9,433 nucleotides of DNA from Hydrogenimonas sp. (GTDB taxonomy: Bacteria; Campylobacterota; Campylobacteria; Campylobacterales; Hydrogenimonadaceae): the NCBI GenBank assembly GCA_021647345.1, contig JAKIUX010000018.1:1-9433 (forward strand), in the 5' to 3' direction. Numbering within the stretch: the stretch's first letter is position 1; every line of letters begins with the position of its first letter. A program made the position numbers and the translations under genes. The notes beneath the pieces are model-generated. The model made no database searches. It worked only from the letters and a program-made list of their open reading frames with translations, and had not been told where the DNA came from. Of this stretch, positions 1-7,399 are shown piece by piece.

Positions 1-883
1 TCTGTTCGCTTCTGACAACATTTTCAGGGTCGTACCTCTCCTCTACACTGCTTCTTTGGGCAAAATCGAAATCGATTGTAACTTTGGCCACAACCCTATC
101 TTTCGAACCTATGATCGGGGCCAATATATTGACTATCTTTCTCTCGTATGCTGTTTCGTAGCGATTTTTATACTCCATCTGCAGTTTGGCCAACTCTCCG
201 TTACTCTCTTCAGCGCCACCTTCATTCAAAGGTTCGCCATATTCGTTCACCACTTTGACATTTTCGGGAGAGAGATTGGCTACAGCTGCTGCAACGATGT
301 TTTTAATTCCTGTTATCTGTTTTCTGCTCAGGCGCATCCCCTCGACCGTCTTTATCACCACCGATGCACTAGGAGGGATAGATTTGGAGACAAAAACGCT
401 CTCTTTGGGCAGTGCCAAGTGCACAGAGGCGCTCTCTATAGGCTGCAGACTCTGTATGGTTCTTGAGAGTTCACCCTCAAGAGCCCTTAGAAATTTGACC
501 TTCTGGTCAAAATCTGTAGAACCGAACTGCTGAGTATCGAAGAGTTCGAAACCGACGTGGCTCTCTTTTGGAATTCCCTGCGATGCGACATTGATCCGAA
601 CTTTATAGACCATATCGCGGGGTACCTCTATCACACCATCTTTAGGAATTTCATATGGAACCCCCTCTTTTTCTAGCTCCTGTATCACAAGAGCCGCATC
701 TTTACTGCTTAGATTATCAAAAAGTACCGCATAGTTGCTGCTTCTTGAAGATGAAGTATAGAGAACCAAAAAGACGATAAAGCCTATTACGGCAAGAAGA
801 GTACCGACAATCACAAGCTTTTGGGCACGATTAAGTCTCTCGTATAGCTTGGTAAGCTGCGTAGCCAGATCTTTAAAATTCAT
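1..883 (-). CDS. fliF: Flagellar MS-ring protein FliF, N-terminal 294 residues (runs off the left edge)
   Basis: FliF builds the MS ring in the inner membrane, the base on which the flagellar rotor and export gate assemble. The frame is open from the ATG at 883 to base 1, giving 294 residues of a protein usually about 550 to 570 long, so the C-terminal half and second membrane segment lie outside. Seen here: a transmembrane segment at about residues 22-43, the secretin-like ring-building region from about 48, and the family hallmark FELFDTQQFG (112-121) followed by LRALEGELSRTI (132-143). The start overlaps the hisC stop by 4 nt (ATGA) and has GGAGAG just upstream, so translation is probably coupled to hisC. 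A flagellar gene at the end of an amino-acid operon matches the C. jejuni order as I recall it. Confidence 0.96.
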   Translation of the reverse strand, partial: MNFKDLATQLTKLYERLNRAQKLVIVGTLLAVIGFIVFLVLYTSSSRSSNYAVLFDNLSSKDAALVIQELEKEGVPYEIPKDGVIEVPRDMVYKVRINVASQGIPKESHVGFELFDTQQFGSTDFDQKVKFLRALEGELSRTIQSLQPIESASVHLALPKESVFVSKSIPPSASVVIKTVEGMRLSRKQITGIKNIVAAAVANLSPENVKVVNEYGEPLNEGGAEESNGELAKLQMEYKNRYETAYERKIVNILAPIIGSKDRVVAKVTIDFDFAQRSSVEERYDPENVVRSEQ

Positions 884-1989
884 ATCTCTCCACTCTCAAG
901 AAGCTGCCCCGCAACTTCAAAAAACCGACTATTTTCGTCAGGCTTACCGATAGTGATTCTCACAGCATTCATACCGTAACCCTTCAAGTCTCTGACTATG
1001 ATACCGCGTCTTAGCAGAGCATCGCACAATCTGCTCGAGTCGGCGACTCCATCAAGGATGAGTGTTATAAAATTGGTGTAGCTATCTATGGTTTTTATTC
1101 CAAAGTTTTCGGCGAAGGCTTCATATCTGCGCATCTCTTCAAAACAGCTTTTCAGAGAGTTTTTGACAAACTCCTCATCCTTTAACGCTTCCGTCGCGGC
1201 TACAAGAGATAGAGTAGTTACATTAAAAGGCGGTCTCAATTTGTAGAGCGCCTTTATAATCGACTCATCTGCTATGCCGTAACCTATGCGCATTCCGCCA
1301 AGCCCATAAGCTTTCGAGAATGTACCTAAATAGAGAAGGTGCGGAAACTTGGCCACAAGGGCCGCAGGGTCTACCGCTTTGGCGGGATCTTTATAGGAAG
1401 CATACTCCTGATATGCCCCGTCGAGCACAACCAAGGTGTCTCTGTCGATCTCATCTATAAAATTCTCTACATCGACTCTATCGAGACAATCTCCGGTGGG
1501 ATTGTTCGGAGCGCAAATGAAAATCATATCAGGGTCATGCTCTTTGTAAAGAGAGAAGATAGCGTCCAAGTCGTGGGCGATGCCAGGTGCCCTGAGTATA
1601 TTGGCTCCACTTTGGGCCGCATATATCTGATACATAGCGAAGGTTATCTCGCTCTGAAGAATTTTTGCACCGCCGTAGAGTTTGGCACGGCATGCAAACT
1701 CAATTATCTGATCGCTTCCCGCACCTATCACAAGATTCGATTTTTCGACCCCAAAGCGCTCCGCAAGCCCTCTTTTTAGTTCATCCATCGTATCGTCAGG
1801 GTAGCGATACATCAAATCAGCACACCTCTTTACCGCTTCGACCGCTTTAGGAGTGCACCCGTAAGGATTTTCGTTTGACGCGAGCTTGACTATCTCGGAT
1901 GGATCTATGCCGAACTCTCTTACGACCAGCTCTATTGGCTTGCCGGGCTCGTAAGTTTTAAGATGCTCTATAACAGGATTGAATTTCAT
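880..1989 (-). CDS. hisC: Histidinol-phosphate aminotransferase
   Basis: PLP-dependent fold-type I aminotransferase that converts imidazole acetol phosphate and glutamate to histidinol phosphate in histidine synthesis; some HisC proteins also transaminate aromatic keto acids. The protein has 369 residues, a normal length. Visible motifs are SNENPYG (38-44), the cofactor-binding stretch GAGSDQ (89-94), APNNPTG (160-166), LDGAY with Asp190 and Tyr193, and TFSKAYGLGGMRIGY (223-237), in which Lys226 should form the Schiff base and Arg234 bind substrate carboxylate. I chose the ATG at 1989 because AGGTGA lies 5 nt upstream, overlapping the pheA stop. A GTG three codons earlier is in frame but has no ribosome site of its own. 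It sits 9 nt after pheA and overlaps fliF by 4 nt. The pheA neighbour makes a dual role in phenylalanine and tyrosine transamination possible, but this is inference. Confidence 0.95.
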   Translation of the reverse strand: MKFNPVIEHLKTYEPGKPIELVVREFGIDPSEIVKLASNENPYGCTPKAVEAVKRCADLMYRYPDDTMDELKRGLAERFGVEKSNLVIGAGSDQIIEFACRAKLYGGAKILQSEITFAMYQIYAAQSGANILRAPGIAHDLDAIFSLYKEHDPDMIFICAPNNPTGDCLDRVDVENFIDEIDRDTLVVLDGAYQEYASYKDPAKAVDPAALVAKFPHLLYLGTFSKAYGLGGMRIGYGIADESIIKALYKLRPPFNVTTLSLVAATEALKDEEFVKNSLKSCFEEMRRYEAFAENFGIKTIDSYTNFITLILDGVADSSRLCDALLRRGIIVRDLKGYGMNAVRITIGKPDENSRFFEVAGQLLESGEI

Positions 1990-1998
1990 TAATATCAC

Positions 1999-3060
1999 CT
2001 AACCGTTTTGCACATAACTTCCAAGATATTTTATCTCATCTTTATGTTTTTGAAGCACTTTTTTTATATTTTCATCATCTTTGTGCCCTACAAAATCTAT
2101 GTAGAACCAGTAGTCAAACCCAGACTCCTCCGATGCCGGCCTGCTCTCGATCTTTTTCAAATTTATTCCGGCATCGTGAAAACTTCGCAAAAACTCGTAG
2201 AGGCTTCCCGGCTTATCCGAGAGTTTCGCCAAAATGGATGTTTTGTCGTTTCCGCTCGGAGCATTTTCAAAATCGCTCAATATTATAAACCTGGTTCTGT
2301 TTTTATGGTTATCTTCTATATTTTCGAACATTACAGGAACCTTATAGAGCTTCGCCGCTATATGGGAGCATATGGCCGCACTCTCGCTATCTGCGGCGGC
2401 AAGCCTCGCCGCTTTGGCCGTAGACTCCACCGGTACATACTCTATCGTATCAAGTTCGTGCTCGAGCAGAAAATTTCTGCACTGGTTGAAGGCTATATCT
2501 TTGGAGTATATGCGCTTTATATCGTGAATGTTGTGAGCTTTGGTAACGAAAGAGTGGTGAATCGGAAGATATAGTTCCGCAACAATTTTAAGATCGCTTT
2601 TAGCCAGCTCGTCGAGGGTCTCTCCCACAAAACCATTGGTATTGTTCTCTATCGGGACAACCGCAAAGCGGGCTCTGTCGGCATGAACAGCCTTGAATAC
2701 CGCAGGGATGGAGTGAAGAGGAATATATTCGCTCATAGCTCCAAATCTGTTTTCCGCCGCCTGGTGGGTAAAGCTCCCTTCCGGCCCCAGATATGCCACC
2801 CTCTGAGGCTGCTCAAAATTCCTTGCCACGGCGAAAATCTCAAGAAAGATCGCCTCTATAGCCGCATCTGTCAGAGGTCCGCCGTTCTGTTTAGAGAGTC
2901 TCTCGATTATCGCCTTCTCTCTTTCAGGTCTGTAAATCGAGGCACCCGTCCTATGCTTAAGAGCACCAACCTCCTGTACAATCTTGATGCGCTCGTTAAG
3001 CAGCTCTAGAAGCCTGTCATCTATGGCGTCTATCTTTTTTCTAAGCTCTTCAAGAGTCAT
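1999..3060 (-). CDS. pheA: Bifunctional chorismate mutase / prephenate dehydratase (P-protein)
   Basis: Converts chorismate to prephenate and then to phenylpyruvate, the committed route to phenylalanine. The protein has 353 residues in three parts. An AroQ-type chorismate mutase spans about 1-85 (LRKKIDAIDDRLLELLNER at the start, Arg, Lys and Glu positions kept). Prephenate dehydratase spans about 87-265, opening with VAYLGPEGSFTHQAA and containing VVPIENNTNG (134-143) and the catalytic Thr-Arg-Phe at 256-258. A C-terminal ACT domain spans about 274-353, with DKPGSLYEFL and the ESRP motif (305-308) that binds the phenylalanine inhibitor, so feedback inhibition is expected. ATG at 3060 overlaps the HAD stop by 4 nt, with AGAGGG about 7 nt upstream. 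It ends in TAG. The usual dehydratase YSHPQA motif reads YSKDIA here, which may be a lineage trait. Confidence 0.96.
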   Translation of the reverse strand: MTLEELRKKIDAIDDRLLELLNERIKIVQEVGALKHRTGASIYRPEREKAIIERLSKQNGGPLTDAAIEAIFLEIFAVARNFEQPQRVAYLGPEGSFTHQAAENRFGAMSEYIPLHSIPAVFKAVHADRARFAVVPIENNTNGFVGETLDELAKSDLKIVAELYLPIHHSFVTKAHNIHDIKRIYSKDIAFNQCRNFLLEHELDTIEYVPVESTAKAARLAAADSESAAICSHIAAKLYKVPVMFENIEDNHKNRTRFIILSDFENAPSGNDKTSILAKLSDKPGSLYEFLRSFHDAGINLKKIESRPASEESGFDYWFYIDFVGHKDDENIKKVLQKHKDEIKYLGSYVQNG

Positions 3061-3857
3061 GCGGCACCCTCTTCATAAGATTTGAACCATTCGCCGATAT
3101 TTTGGGCTACCAGGTCGGGTTTCCACTCTCTGCACAGCTCCCCCGCTTCCTGTAGCGACTTCACTTTTCCGCTCAAGACGAGAGCGGTTCTCATTCCCAT
3201 CCTGCGAGCCCCTTTCAGGTCTCCGGCAAGATCGTCGCTTATTACCGTAACATCTTTCCAGCCCGTATCGGGTTCCATCCTCTGTAGCATCTTCAGCGCT
3301 TCGGCATAAAATTTGTCACTCGGTTTTCCTACGACAAAATAGTCTCTGCCCGTAGCAAAAGAGAGCATCTTCAAAATCGCCCCTACTCCGGGGTAGCGCC
3401 TCCCGTTTTTCGCGTACAAAGAGGTCTCGTGCATACCCACAAGCCGAGCTCCTGAAAGCAGAGCCTCGATCATGGCGGCGAACTCATCGCTGCAGTAATC
3501 ATCCTTAACGCTTACAAGAACCGCCTCCGGCGATTTGTAGTCGAGAGTATAGCCCCTTTTTTGAAGAAGCTCTAAAAAATGTTTCGTTCCGTATGCGGCA
3601 ACCGATGATGGAGGAAGAGAACTCTCAAGAACCATCAGCGGATCGAGATACTGGTTGTCGTCGAAGCTAAAGCCTGAGCCTCTGAGAAACTCTTTGAAAT
3701 CTTCACTCTCCCTTTTTGTATTGTTCGTCACCAGCACAAAAGGAACTCCCCCCTCCTTCAGAGCTGAAAGTGTCTCTACGGCTCCATCTATTGGCCTCTT
3801 ATCTATATCGTCAATCAGGGTACCCTGCACATCTATCATAAGCCCTTTCAAAGACAC
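3057..3857 (-). CDS. HAD-superfamily IIA hydrolase (NagD/HDHD2-like), substrate unknown
   Basis: Predicted cytoplasmic phosphatase-type HAD protein of 266 residues, subclass IIA (large C2 cap). Motif I is DVQGTL, with the nucleophile at Asp9, but position 11 is Gln where active phosphatases usually have the general acid Asp. Motif II is VTNN (43-46, Thr44), motif III the Lys178 in VVGKPSD, and motif IV SDDLAGD (207-213) with Asp208, Asp209 and Asp213. The cap lies roughly between residues 80 and 170. The chosen start is GTG at 3857: GGAG stands 5 nt upstream and it supplies the expected first beta-strand before Asp9. An ATG six codons later would cut that strand. The gene overlaps lysA by 10 nt and pheA by 4 nt. 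I recall a HAD gene in this same slot in C. jejuni. Its place suggests a role near amino-acid synthesis, but no substrate can be named. Confidence 0.88.
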   Translation of the reverse strand: MSLKGLMIDVQGTLIDDIDKRPIDGAVETLSALKEGGVPFVLVTNNTKRESEDFKEFLRGSGFSFDDNQYLDPLMVLESSLPPSSVAAYGTKHFLELLQKRGYTLDYKSPEAVLVSVKDDYCSDEFAAMIEALLSGARLVGMHETSLYAKNGRRYPGVGAILKMLSFATGRDYFVVGKPSDKFYAEALKMLQRMEPDTGWKDVTVISDDLAGDLKGARRMGMRTALVLSGKVKSLQEAGELCREWKPDLVAQNIGEWFKSYEEGAA

Positions 3858-5050
3858 ATCTTCTCCAATCTGACAAGATCTTCAAAACTCTCCCTGACCC
3901 TGATGCAGCGCTCTTTTCCTTCCGTGACGGCCACCTCCGCAGGTCTGGGGCGGCTGTTATAGTTGCTAGCCATCACGAAACCGTACGCACCGGCGCTGTA
4001 AACTACTACCAGATCTCCCGGTTCGGTAGCGGGAAGGGCTCTTCGCTTTGCGAAAAAGTCGCCGCTTTCGCATACCGGGCCGACCAGATCGGCTTCGCTT
4101 ACATCTTCGCTCTTGCCTAACACTTCCACTTTGTGAAAAGCGTTATAGAGGCTTGGTCTTAAAAGATCGTTCATCGCACCGTCTACAATGACAAACCTTC
4201 TTCCTTCATTCACCTTTTCGTAAAGAACTCTGGTTAAAAAGTAGCCGCTGTTTCCAACCATAAATCTGCCCGGCTCGCAGATTAGAGTAACATCAAGACC
4301 ATGCAGCGTCGAAAATATGGCCTGAGCGTAGTCGTAGGGGGCTATTGTCTTCTCATCGTCGTAGACTATTCCCAATCCGCCGCCAACATCGAAAAATCGG
4401 ATATCGATCTTAATAGCCTTCAAGCTTCTTACCAGATCGGCCACAATCTGCGACGCCTCCCTTATAGGGTCGAGCTCGGTAAGCTGAGGGCCCATATGAA
4501 AGTGTATCCCTACAGGATATAAACTTTTGGAGTTGTTCGCTTTTATATACATCCTCTTGGCCGTCTCGATATCTACACCAAACTTGTTCTCGTGGAGGCC
4601 TGTAGAGATGTATGGGTGGGTTTTTGGGTCTATGTTGGGGTTAACCCGTATGCTTATGCGCGCCTGCAAGCCAAGCTCTTTCGCTATCTTCTCCACACGC
4701 TCCATCTCCGCTTCGCTCTCGAGGTTAAGCAGAAGAATATCCTCTCTTAAAGCCTCCTCAATCTCATCATCACGCTTTCCTACTCCGCTGAAGATGATTT
4801 TATATTTGGGAATACCGGACATCAACGCCCTGCGCACCTCTGCGATAGATACGCAATCTGCTCCTGAACCCAACTCTGCCAGGTGGGTAAGAAGCGATAG
4901 GTTCGAATTGGCTTTAACCGCGTAACTAATAAGCGACTTTTTGCCGGAAAAGGCACCTTTAAGCTCTCTGTACCGCTCGGTTATGTGATCAAAATCGTAA
5001 ACATACAATGGAGTGTCGTATCTATCTGCCAGCGTTTTGAAGTCGATCAA
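3848..5050 (-). CDS. lysA: Diaminopimelate decarboxylase
   Basis: PLP-dependent fold-type III decarboxylase that makes L-lysine from meso-diaminopimelate, the last step of the lysine pathway. At 400 residues it is close to the normal length. Motifs seen: YAVKANSN with the Schiff-base Lys46, the phosphate-binding DVGGGLG (221-227), EPGR (259-262), and the partner-subunit active-site motif CESGD (327-331), then GAYG (354-357). The usual His-x-Gly-Ser-Gln is HMGPQ at 185-189, a Ser to Pro change. The start is TTG at 5050. No in-frame ATG exists between it and the upstream in-frame TAA at 5077-5075, and the next Met is residue 77, past the catalytic Lys. AAAGG lies 7 nt upstream of the TTG. It is the first gene of the lysA-HAD-pheA-hisC-fliF series and follows a 150-nt gap, so a promoter is likely there. 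Confidence 0.95.
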   Translation of the reverse strand: MIDFKTLADRYDTPLYVYDFDHITERYRELKGAFSGKKSLISYAVKANSNLSLLTHLAELGSGADCVSIAEVRRALMSGIPKYKIIFSGVGKRDDEIEEALREDILLLNLESEAEMERVEKIAKELGLQARISIRVNPNIDPKTHPYISTGLHENKFGVDIETAKRMYIKANNSKSLYPVGIHFHMGPQLTELDPIREASQIVADLVRSLKAIKIDIRFFDVGGGLGIVYDDEKTIAPYDYAQAIFSTLHGLDVTLICEPGRFMVGNSGYFLTRVLYEKVNEGRRFVIVDGAMNDLLRPSLYNAFHKVEVLGKSEDVSEADLVGPVCESGDFFAKRRALPATEPGDLVVVYSAGAYGFVMASNYNSRPRPAEVAVTEGKERCIRVRESFEDLVRLEKMCL

Positions 5051-5057
5051 GAAGAGA

Positions 5058-5062
5058 CCTTT
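5058..5062 (-). promoter_or_regulatory. Ribosome-binding site that fixes the lysA TTG start
   Basis: AAAGG on the minus strand with a 7-nt spacer to the TTG at 5050. Together with the in-frame stop at 5077-5075 and the lack of any nearby ATG, it supports a TTG start for lysA. Confidence 0.6.
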
Positions 5063-5071
5063 ATTATTTAA

Positions 5072-5077
5072 ATTTTA
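5072..5077 (-). promoter_or_regulatory. Candidate -10 box close to lysA
   Basis: TAAAAT on the minus strand, five of six matches to the sigma-70 -10 consensus, followed by an AT-rich stretch. It would give a leader of only about 15 nt before the lysA TTG. There is no good -35 at the right distance, although -35 boxes are poorly kept in Campylobacterota. It competes with the extended -10 candidate further upstream, and an AT-rich spacer yields such matches by chance. Confidence 0.3.
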
Positions 5078-5139
5078 CCGTTTTTATGTAAATGCGAATA
5101 TTTTATCAAAAAATCGTTGAAGTATAGATTGCGAAGAGA

Positions 5140-5148
5140 AATATAGCA
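5140..5148 (-). promoter_or_regulatory. Candidate extended -10 promoter for the lysA-to-fliF operon
   Basis: TGCTATATT on the minus strand fits an extended -10 (TGn followed by TATAAT with one mismatch). It lies about 90 nt upstream of the lysA start, which would leave a leader of roughly 80 nt. A further -10-like TATACT lies at 5126-5121. The 150-nt spacer between the permease gene and lysA is the only sizeable gap before five tightly packed genes, so some promoter here is expected; which box is used cannot be decided by eye. Confidence 0.35.
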
Positions 5149-5161
5149 CTTTAGAGATTGT

Positions 5162-5187
5162 AAAACTTTGTTTAGACAATAAGTTTT
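5162..5187 (-). terminator. Weak candidate terminator hairpin after the permease gene
   Basis: AAAACTT (5187-5181) and AAGTTTT (5168-5162) are perfect inverted repeats, and TGT with ACA inside can extend the stem to 10 bp with a 2-nt bulge around the loop CTAA. It starts 13 nt after the stop codon of the permease gene. The stem is very AT-rich and there is no clean T tract after it, so it may be a weak terminator, a regulator site or chance. Confidence 0.25.
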
Positions 5188-5200
5188 ATCTATTTTGGCT

Positions 5201-6259
5201 CTATCTGTTGGTTCTAAAAAGGTAACTGTAGAGCGCTCCGACGCCGAGCAGCACCACAGCAGTTACGGTGCCAAGTTCAGGAATTATGACCCCGCTAAGA
5301 CTTATACGGTAAAGAAGATAGACCACACCCCACACAAAAAGTGTGGTGCCCGTAAGCACGAAAGATACCCAAAGAAGATTTGCACTTCTAGCATGCGGGG
5401 GAATCGAAAGAAAGAAAATAACTACCAAAAACATAGCGAAAAAGGGAGAGACGACCATATAGTAGAGTATCGATCTTACCTTGGAGGTCTCAAGTCTCTG
5501 CTGAAACAGAAGTTTAAGGGCGTAGTAGGCATCTTGGATAGTGTAGTATTTCTTGCCTTCGAAAACAGAAGTCAGGATTTTAGGTTTGAAACCCTCAAGA
5601 GTCTCTACATCTCTATTCTGTACCGTTAACCCCTCTTTCGAGAGCCCTTTCGCTTCAGGTTTTTTAACTATCTTAGCATCCTTGATAAGCCATTTGCTCC
5701 CATCGAAACGGGCGCTTTTGCCATATATTATCTGAGAGAGATCTCCGTTGTGCATCTTGTAGATTCTAATATCTTTGGCCTCTTTTGCAGCCGGTATAAG
5801 CCTTGAAATGTATATGAAGCTCTCATTGTACTTCACGAAAAGATTTCTTGTTACGCCATAAGCACTCTTTTTATCGATAAGCGATTTGGCATACTGTTCG
5901 GAATTTACAAAAGTTGTGAAGTGAAGAGAGATATATAGCAGCGTTAAAATAAACGATACCCATATGAAAGGCCGAAGAACCTCTTTTTTCGAGTAGCCCA
6001 AAGCGTAGAAACTAACAAGAGCGTTGGAGCGAATGAGTGCCATTTTGGCAACTATCATAGAAAGAACAAGAGCTATGGGAAAAAGCAGGCTCAAAGCGTA
6101 GGAGCTTTTGTAGAAAAGATAGAGAATTTTTATGTTGAAGCCGCTCAGTTTCGAAGCGTTCTGCATATAGTCCAAACCGGCGAAAAAGAGGGCCAAGGCG
6201 AAAGATATAAGGAAAAAATGGCGTATATAGAGCCAGGAGACGTATCGAAACATCCTCAT
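5201..6259 (-). CDS. LptF/LptG-family permease, predicted LPS export transporter subunit
   Basis: Inner-membrane protein of 352 residues, the usual length for the YjgP/YjgQ (LptF/LptG) family. These proteins pair as LptF-LptG with the LptB ATPase to extract LPS from the inner membrane and pass it to LptC. Hydropathy by eye gives six membrane segments at about residues 14-34, 54-74, 97-117, 264-284, 294-314 and 326-346. A periplasmic domain fills the long loop from about 118 to 263, as the family requires. The cytoplasmic stretch SNALVSFYALGYSKKEVLRP (78-97) matches the family's conserved coupling region. Whether this is LptF or LptG cannot be decided here. ATG at 6259 overlaps the pth stop by 4 nt; an ATG two codons later is an alternative. 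It ends in TAG. The pth neighbour is the same as in C. jejuni and, as I recall, H. pylori. Confidence 0.9.
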   Translation of the reverse strand: MRMFRYVSWLYIRHFFLISFALALFFAGLDYMQNASKLSGFNIKILYLFYKSSYALSLLFPIALVLSMIVAKMALIRSNALVSFYALGYSKKEVLRPFIWVSFILTLLYISLHFTTFVNSEQYAKSLIDKKSAYGVTRNLFVKYNESFIYISRLIPAAKEAKDIRIYKMHNGDLSQIIYGKSARFDGSKWLIKDAKIVKKPEAKGLSKEGLTVQNRDVETLEGFKPKILTSVFEGKKYYTIQDAYYALKLLFQQRLETSKVRSILYYMVVSPFFAMFLVVIFFLSIPPHARSANLLWVSFVLTGTTLFVWGVVYLLYRISLSGVIIPELGTVTAVVLLGVGALYSYLFRTNR

Positions 6260-6828
6260 GAGGTTTTTAGCTCCAACCTCTTTACACTGTAGCGTGACGA
6301 GACGTAGTCGAGTCTGTGCCGGGTAAGCTCAAGCGTCGCCTCTGCGGCACGATCAATCCATTGCGGCAAAAGCTCCATCTCTTGCTTGGCAAAAGGGCTG
6401 AGAACATAATCGGCAGTTTGTGATTTATAGAGAGGTTTGCCGATACCCATCCTAACTCTTAAGTACTCTTTTCCTATAAGGGCATCGATAGACTTAAGAC
6501 CGTTATGGCCGCCGTTTCCTCCTCCTCTTTTAAACCTTAAAGCTCCAAACAGCAGATCGAGATCGTCATGTATGACTATAATGTTTTCAAGTTCGACTTT
6601 ATAGAACTCTTTAACTGCTTGAACAGATATGCCGGAACGATTCATATAAGTAGCAGGCTTTAGAAAAAGAAGTTTTTCTCTTTTGTAGAGTTCTCCGTGA
6701 AAAGATGAAGATGAAGCGCGAACAGCCCCCGTTCTCTCGACTAGATTGTCGAGAGTGAGGAAACCGATATTGTGACGTGTCGTCTCATATTCCGATCCGG
6801 GATTGCCGAGGCCGACGATTAGCCACAT
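6256..6828 (-). CDS. pth: Peptidyl-tRNA hydrolase
   Basis: Cleaves the ester bond of peptidyl-tRNAs dropped by ribosomes, recycling tRNA; essential in most bacteria. The 190-residue protein is of normal length. The N-terminal signature IVGLGNPGSEYETTRHNIGF (4-23) carries Asn9 and the catalytic His19. Asn63 (in KPATYMNRSG), Asp88 (in IHDDLDL) and Asn109 (in GGHNGL) match the other active-site positions known from E. coli (Asn68, Asp93, Asn114). ATG at 6828 lies 9 nt after the rplY stop with only a poor ribosome site (AAG), so translation is probably coupled to rplY. The last codons overlap the permease start by 4 nt. The pairing with the gene for the ribosomal protein L25 is common across bacteria. 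Confidence 0.97.
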   Translation of the reverse strand: MWLIVGLGNPGSEYETTRHNIGFLTLDNLVERTGAVRASSSSFHGELYKREKLLFLKPATYMNRSGISVQAVKEFYKVELENIIVIHDDLDLLFGALRFKRGGGNGGHNGLKSIDALIGKEYLRVRMGIGKPLYKSQTADYVLSPFAKQEMELLPQWIDRAAEATLELTRHRLDYVSSRYSVKRLELKTS

Positions 6829-6837
6829 CAGCTTAGC

Positions 6838-7374
6838 TTACTTGGCTTTTATAACCCCGACAACAGGAACGCGCCCTGCCACCATAATCTTGTACTTGTC
6901 CGATTCGGGATTATCTCGAACCAAAATAGCGTCTCCTACATCCAGATCGCTTACATCTAGAGTGAAGGCTTCAGGGATATTCTCTATAGTTCCTTTTACC
7001 TTGATTCTTCTTTTGGAGATTGCGAGAACACCTTTGTTTTTAAGGCCTTTTGGTGTACCTACAGTCTTGACAGGCACCATATAGTGGGTTACAACACCAG
7101 GCTGGGCGACCATCAGGTCTACATGCAAAATCTGGTCAGTAACAGGGTGAAGCTGGTACTCCTGAATAACTACGTCGAACTCTTTGTCACCAACCTTCAC
7201 CGGAAAAGCGAGCTTCTCTTTATGTCTAACAGTTCTAATAAATTCACCCATCTTGAATGCGGCGTGAGTATTCTCAAGCCCTTTTCCATAGATGTTGGCG
7301 ATTAGATAACCATCTCGGCGCAGCTTCTTAGAGTGGCTCTTGCCGATACTCTCTCTAACGATTCCTTCCAACAT
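6838..7374 (-). CDS. rplY: 50S ribosomal protein L25 (general stress protein Ctc type)
   Basis: Large-subunit protein that binds 5S rRNA. The protein has 178 residues and the two-domain Ctc form: an N-terminal L25 5S-binding domain to about residue 90 and a C-terminal TL5-like beta domain ([20 protein letters not shown] and onward) to the end. It opens [12 protein letters not shown], matching C. jejuni L25 as I remember it. I chose ATG at 7374 rather than the longer open frame from a TTG at 7401, because GAAGGA lies 7 nt upstream of the ATG and the extra nine residues do not match the family. It is first in a likely rplY-pth-permease unit and has its own candidate promoter and hairpin upstream. 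Confidence 0.96.
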   Translation of the reverse strand: MLEGIVRESIGKSHSKKLRRDGYLIANIYGKGLENTHAAFKMGEFIRTVRHKEKLAFPVKVGDKEFDVVIQEYQLHPVTDQILHVDLMVAQPGVVTHYMVPVKTVGTPKGLKNKGVLAISKRRIKVKGTIENIPEAFTLDVSDLDVGDAILVRDNPESDKYKIMVAGRVPVVGVIKAK

Positions 7375-7381
7375 TTCAATG

Positions 7382-7387
7382 TCCTTC
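7382..7387 (-). promoter_or_regulatory. Strong ribosome-binding site deciding the rplY start
   Basis: GAAGGA on the minus strand with a 7-nt spacer to the ATG at 7374, the strongest Shine-Dalgarno sequence in the window. It rules against the upstream in-frame TTG at 7401. Confidence 0.75.
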
Positions 7388-7399
7388 AAAATATATTTC

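Noticed and set aside
56..533. Two overlapping plus-strand frames near the left edge
   Set aside because: They are shadows of fliF, whose own frame is open from 883 to base 1 and encodes clear FliF motifs.
1990..1998. hisC start at GTG 1998
   Set aside because: AGGTGA is placed for the ATG at 1989, and the GTG lies inside that ribosome site.
2008..2574. A 188-codon plus-strand open frame opposite pheA
   Set aside because: The minus strand encodes a full, motif-complete PheA here. The plus-strand frame has no recognisable family, no ribosome site and a composition expected of an antisense shadow.
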